In this document: in pieces, positions 62,232 to 64,000 of the stretch
Position numbering within the stretch: position 1 is the stretch's first letter
Layout of the letters: the number at the start of each line of letters is the position of its first letter
Source: Desulforhopalus sp. IMCC35007
Lineage (GTDB): Bacteria > Desulfobacterota > Desulfobulbia > Desulfobulbales > Desulfocapsaceae
NCBI RefSeq assembly: GCF_005116575.1
Contig: NZ_SWCN01000005.1
Coordinates: 62,001 to 126,000 of the forward strand
Length of the DNA stretch: 64,000 nucleotides
Reading direction: 5' to 3'
Position numbers and translations under genes: made by a program
The notes under the pieces: generated by a model
The model's input: the letters and a program-made list of their open reading frames with translations, nothing else
Told to the model about the DNA's origin: nothing
The model's database searches: none

Positions 62232-62263
62232 GAGCAGCAGACAGAGTGTACCGTCTGCTGCTC
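62232..62263 (+). terminator. intercistronic hairpin between livK and livH
   Basis: GAGCAGCAGAC and GTCTGCTGCTC form a perfect 11-base stem with a ten-base loop, followed by AATCTTTCCTTTT. It lies 11 bases after livK. It probably causes partial termination or protects the upstream mRNA, giving more binding protein than permease. Confidence 0.65.
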
Positions 62264-62293
62264 AATCTTTCCTTTTCCCCGAGTGAATAATCC

Positions 62294-63190
62294 ATGGATA
62301 TTTTTTTACAGCAGCTTGTTAATGGACTCACCATCGGATCCATGTTTGCATTGATCGCACTTGGTTATACCATGGTTTACGGTGTAATGAAGTTGATTAA
62401 CTTTGCCCATGGCGATCTGGTGGCAGGATCAGCATTTGTCGGTCTGTTTGTCTTTTCCGAACTTCTTGGTGGTCAAATTTCCTTTGCCGTTGTTCTCGGT
62501 GTTTTTGCTCTCACAATTATCTTGATTTCACTGCTTGGCTTTACTGTGGAGAGGCTTGCCTACCGTCCTTTACGAAATGCACCCCGGCTTTCTGCAGTTG
62601 TCTCAGCCCTTGGGGCCAGTATGGTTATTCAAAACGGAATAATGCTGATCTGGGGCCCTCAGATGCGTATTTTTCCTGAACTGATTCCGACCATTATCTG
62701 GGATATCGGTGGTGTCGTCGTGAGTCTGATACAGGTTCTTATTATGGTTTTGTCGATGCTTCTCATGGTAGGTCTTTACTTCTTTGTGGAAAAGACCAAG
62801 ATCGGCACGGCGATAAGGGCGAGTGCCATTGACCAGGATGCTGCCCGGTTAATGGGAATAAACGTCAACAATATTATTGTTACTATTTTCATTATTGGAT
62901 CTTCACTTGGAGCTGTCGGCGGCCTGTTTATCGGTTTGTATTATCGTGGGATTACCTTCAATATGGGTTGGCAATATGGCCTCTATGCCTTTGTCGCCGC
63001 GATCATGGGCGGAATTGGTAATATCCCGGGAGCTATGCTTGGCGGTATATTGCTTGGATTGTTCAATGCATTTATCGCAGGTTATATCTCAAGCACCTGG
63101 TCTGATGCATTTACCTTTATTCTACTGATAGTAATTTTAATTGTCCGACCTACAGGAATCCTAGGCGAGAGGGTAGCAGAGAAAGTATGA
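62294..63190 (+). CDS. livH: LivH-type ABC permease
   Basis: This 298-residue inner-membrane permease has the LivH pattern. The start is FLQQLVNGLTIGSMFALIALGYTMVYGVMKLINFAHGD. The ATPase-contact loop is TKIGTAIRASAIDQDAARLMGINV, and the end is FILLIVILIVRPTGILGE. It forms a heterodimer with LivM. Its stop overlaps the livM start by four bases (ATGA). Confidence 0.95.
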   Translation: MDIFLQQLVNGLTIGSMFALIALGYTMVYGVMKLINFAHGDLVAGSAFVGLFVFSELLGGQISFAVVLGVFALTIILISLLGFTVERLAYRPLRNAPRLSAVVSALGASMVIQNGIMLIWGPQMRIFPELIPTIIWDIGGVVVSLIQVLIMVLSMLLMVGLYFFVEKTKIGTAIRASAIDQDAARLMGINVNNIIVTIFIIGSSLGAVGGLFIGLYYRGITFNMGWQYGLYAFVAAIMGGIGNIPGAMLGGILLGLFNAFIAGYISSTWSDAFTFILLIVILIVRPTGILGERVAEKV

Positions 63191-64000
63191 TGAAAAAAAT
63201 ACAACATATCGGATATCCGCTGTTTTTTATTGTGATGGCCTTGCTTCCTGCCTTCCTGGATTCGCGATGGCTTGCTGTTGCAACAACCTTTGTCATTTTT
63301 ACAATCGTCGCTCTCAGTCAGGATATTGTCCTTGGTAAGGCGGGCATGTTTAACATGGGCCAGGCACTATTTTTCGGGCTTGGAGCTTATACTACCGCTA
63401 TCTGTAATTCGGTGCTGCATATACCCCTGCTCTACACCTTGCCCCTTGCGATTATTATTCCAGCCGTTTTTGGTATATTGCTTGCCGGACCCATTATTCA
63501 TCTCCGTGGAGATTATCTTCTGGTTGTGACCATCGGTTTTAATATCGTCTTTGTCCAGGCGGTACAGAATAATCTCGGCGGCATTACCGGGGGACCAAAC
63601 GGAATTTTTGGTCTGGAGATGCTGGAGTTTCCAGGTTTTAGTGCCTTTCAGGAATATACTCCTTACTTTACTGCACTTCTGGCCCTGCTGGTGACCCTTG
63701 TAGTGCTGAGAAATCTAGAAACCAGCAAAGTCGGCCGCGCCCTTCACTACCTGAGAGAGGATGACCTTGCGGCCGGAAGTGTCGGGATTAACACCCGAAT
63801 ATATAAAATATTCTCGTTTTCCCTTGGCGCAGGTATTGCCGGCATGGCTGGAACAATCTATGCCAATCAATATTCTGCTGTCAGCCCGGAAGCGTTTGAT
63901 TTTATTCAGTCTGTACTCTTTTTCAGTATTGTAATTGTGGGCGGCTCATCGGTACCCGGAATATTACTTGGGGTTTTCGTCATGTTTGTGCTTCCTGAGA
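63187..64000 (+). CDS. livM: LivM-type ABC permease (partial, 3' end outside window)
   Basis: 271 codons are visible. The protein starts MMKKIQHIGYPLFFIVMALLPAFLD and shows LGKAGMFNMGQALFFGLGAY, IIHLRGDYLLVVTIGF, GGITGGPNGIFGL and the loop RALHYLREDDLAAGSVGINT, all typical of LivM. It is translationally coupled to livH by an ATGA overlap. ATPase genes livG and livF are expected to follow beyond the window. Confidence 0.94.
   Translation, partial: MMKKIQHIGYPLFFIVMALLPAFLDSRWLAVATTFVIFTIVALSQDIVLGKAGMFNMGQALFFGLGAYTTAICNSVLHIPLLYTLPLAIIIPAVFGILLAGPIIHLRGDYLLVVTIGFNIVFVQAVQNNLGGITGGPNGIFGLEMLEFPGFSAFQEYTPYFTALLALLVTLVVLRNLETSKVGRALHYLREDDLAAGSVGINTRIYKIFSFSLGAGIAGMAGTIYANQYSAVSPEAFDFIQSVLFFSIVIVGGSSVPGILLGVFVMFVLPE

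Noticed and set aside
1-64000. CRISPR array, prophage, insertion sequence or toxin-antitoxin island
   Set aside because: No regularly spaced repeats, transposase, integrase, phage structural genes or toxin-antitoxin pairs were recognised anywhere in the window.

Overview
The window looks like a chromosome segment of a motile, Gram-negative anaerobe of the Desulfobacterota, probably a Desulfobulbales/Desulfotalea-like sulfate reducer. The taxonomic call is inference from gene order and protein style: a flgB-to-flhA flagellar superoperon with motA/motB and a MotE-like gene inside it, a FleQ-like sigma-54 activator, long-form HisG, an LPS export operon and many intergenic spacers. No rRNA, tRNA, transposase, prophage or CRISPR array was seen. 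Both edges cut genes: flhA on the left and livM on the right.

Region 1 (1-21.6 kb, minus strand) is a nearly complete flagellar assembly cluster. In transcription order it reads: exported TPR protein, flgB, flgC, fliE, fliF, fliG, fliH, fliI, fliJ, motE-like, fliK, flgD, flgE, a terminator, motA, motB, fliL, fliM, fliN, fliO, fliP, fliQ, fliR, flhB, flhA. It builds rod, MS ring, C ring, export gate and ATPase, hook and stator. Flagellin, hook-filament junction, flhF/flhG and fliA genes are not here.

Region 2 (21.9-36.5 kb) is regulation and chemotaxis. On the plus strand lie cheY, two CheX-type phosphatases separated by a strong terminator, and an 821-residue protein with three CheC/CheX-like modules plus a receiver-like domain that has lost its phospho-acceptor. 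This last protein is the most unusual item in the window. Opposite lie a FleQ-like activator and a cyclic-nucleotide-binding-domain protein. After a secreted nuclease and a two-lobed pentapeptide-repeat protein comes a minus-strand operon read as cheA (hybrid with receiver), cheW, cheB, cheR and a response regulator. No MCP receptor gene is present.

Region 3 (36.7-43.3 kb) holds an SlyD-like isomerase, hisI-hisG-engB behind a near-consensus sigma-70 promoter, a nucleoside-phosphorylase-like protein of unknown role, and an orphan membrane histidine kinase. Region 4 (43.2-47.3 kb, minus) is an envelope operon: LpxL-type acyltransferase, MsbA, and an O-antigen ligase/polymerase-like protein.

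Region 5 (47.6-60.6 kb) is mixed: an M16 peptidase, a PilZ protein, SppA, DNA polymerase IV, a Crp/Fnr regulator, a glycosyltransferase and HAD-family pair with frayed flanks (possible gene remnants), and a FapA/DUF342 protein. Region 6 (60.9-64 kb) starts a branched-chain amino-acid-type ABC uptake operon (livK, livH, livM), with a leader region and an intercistronic hairpin.
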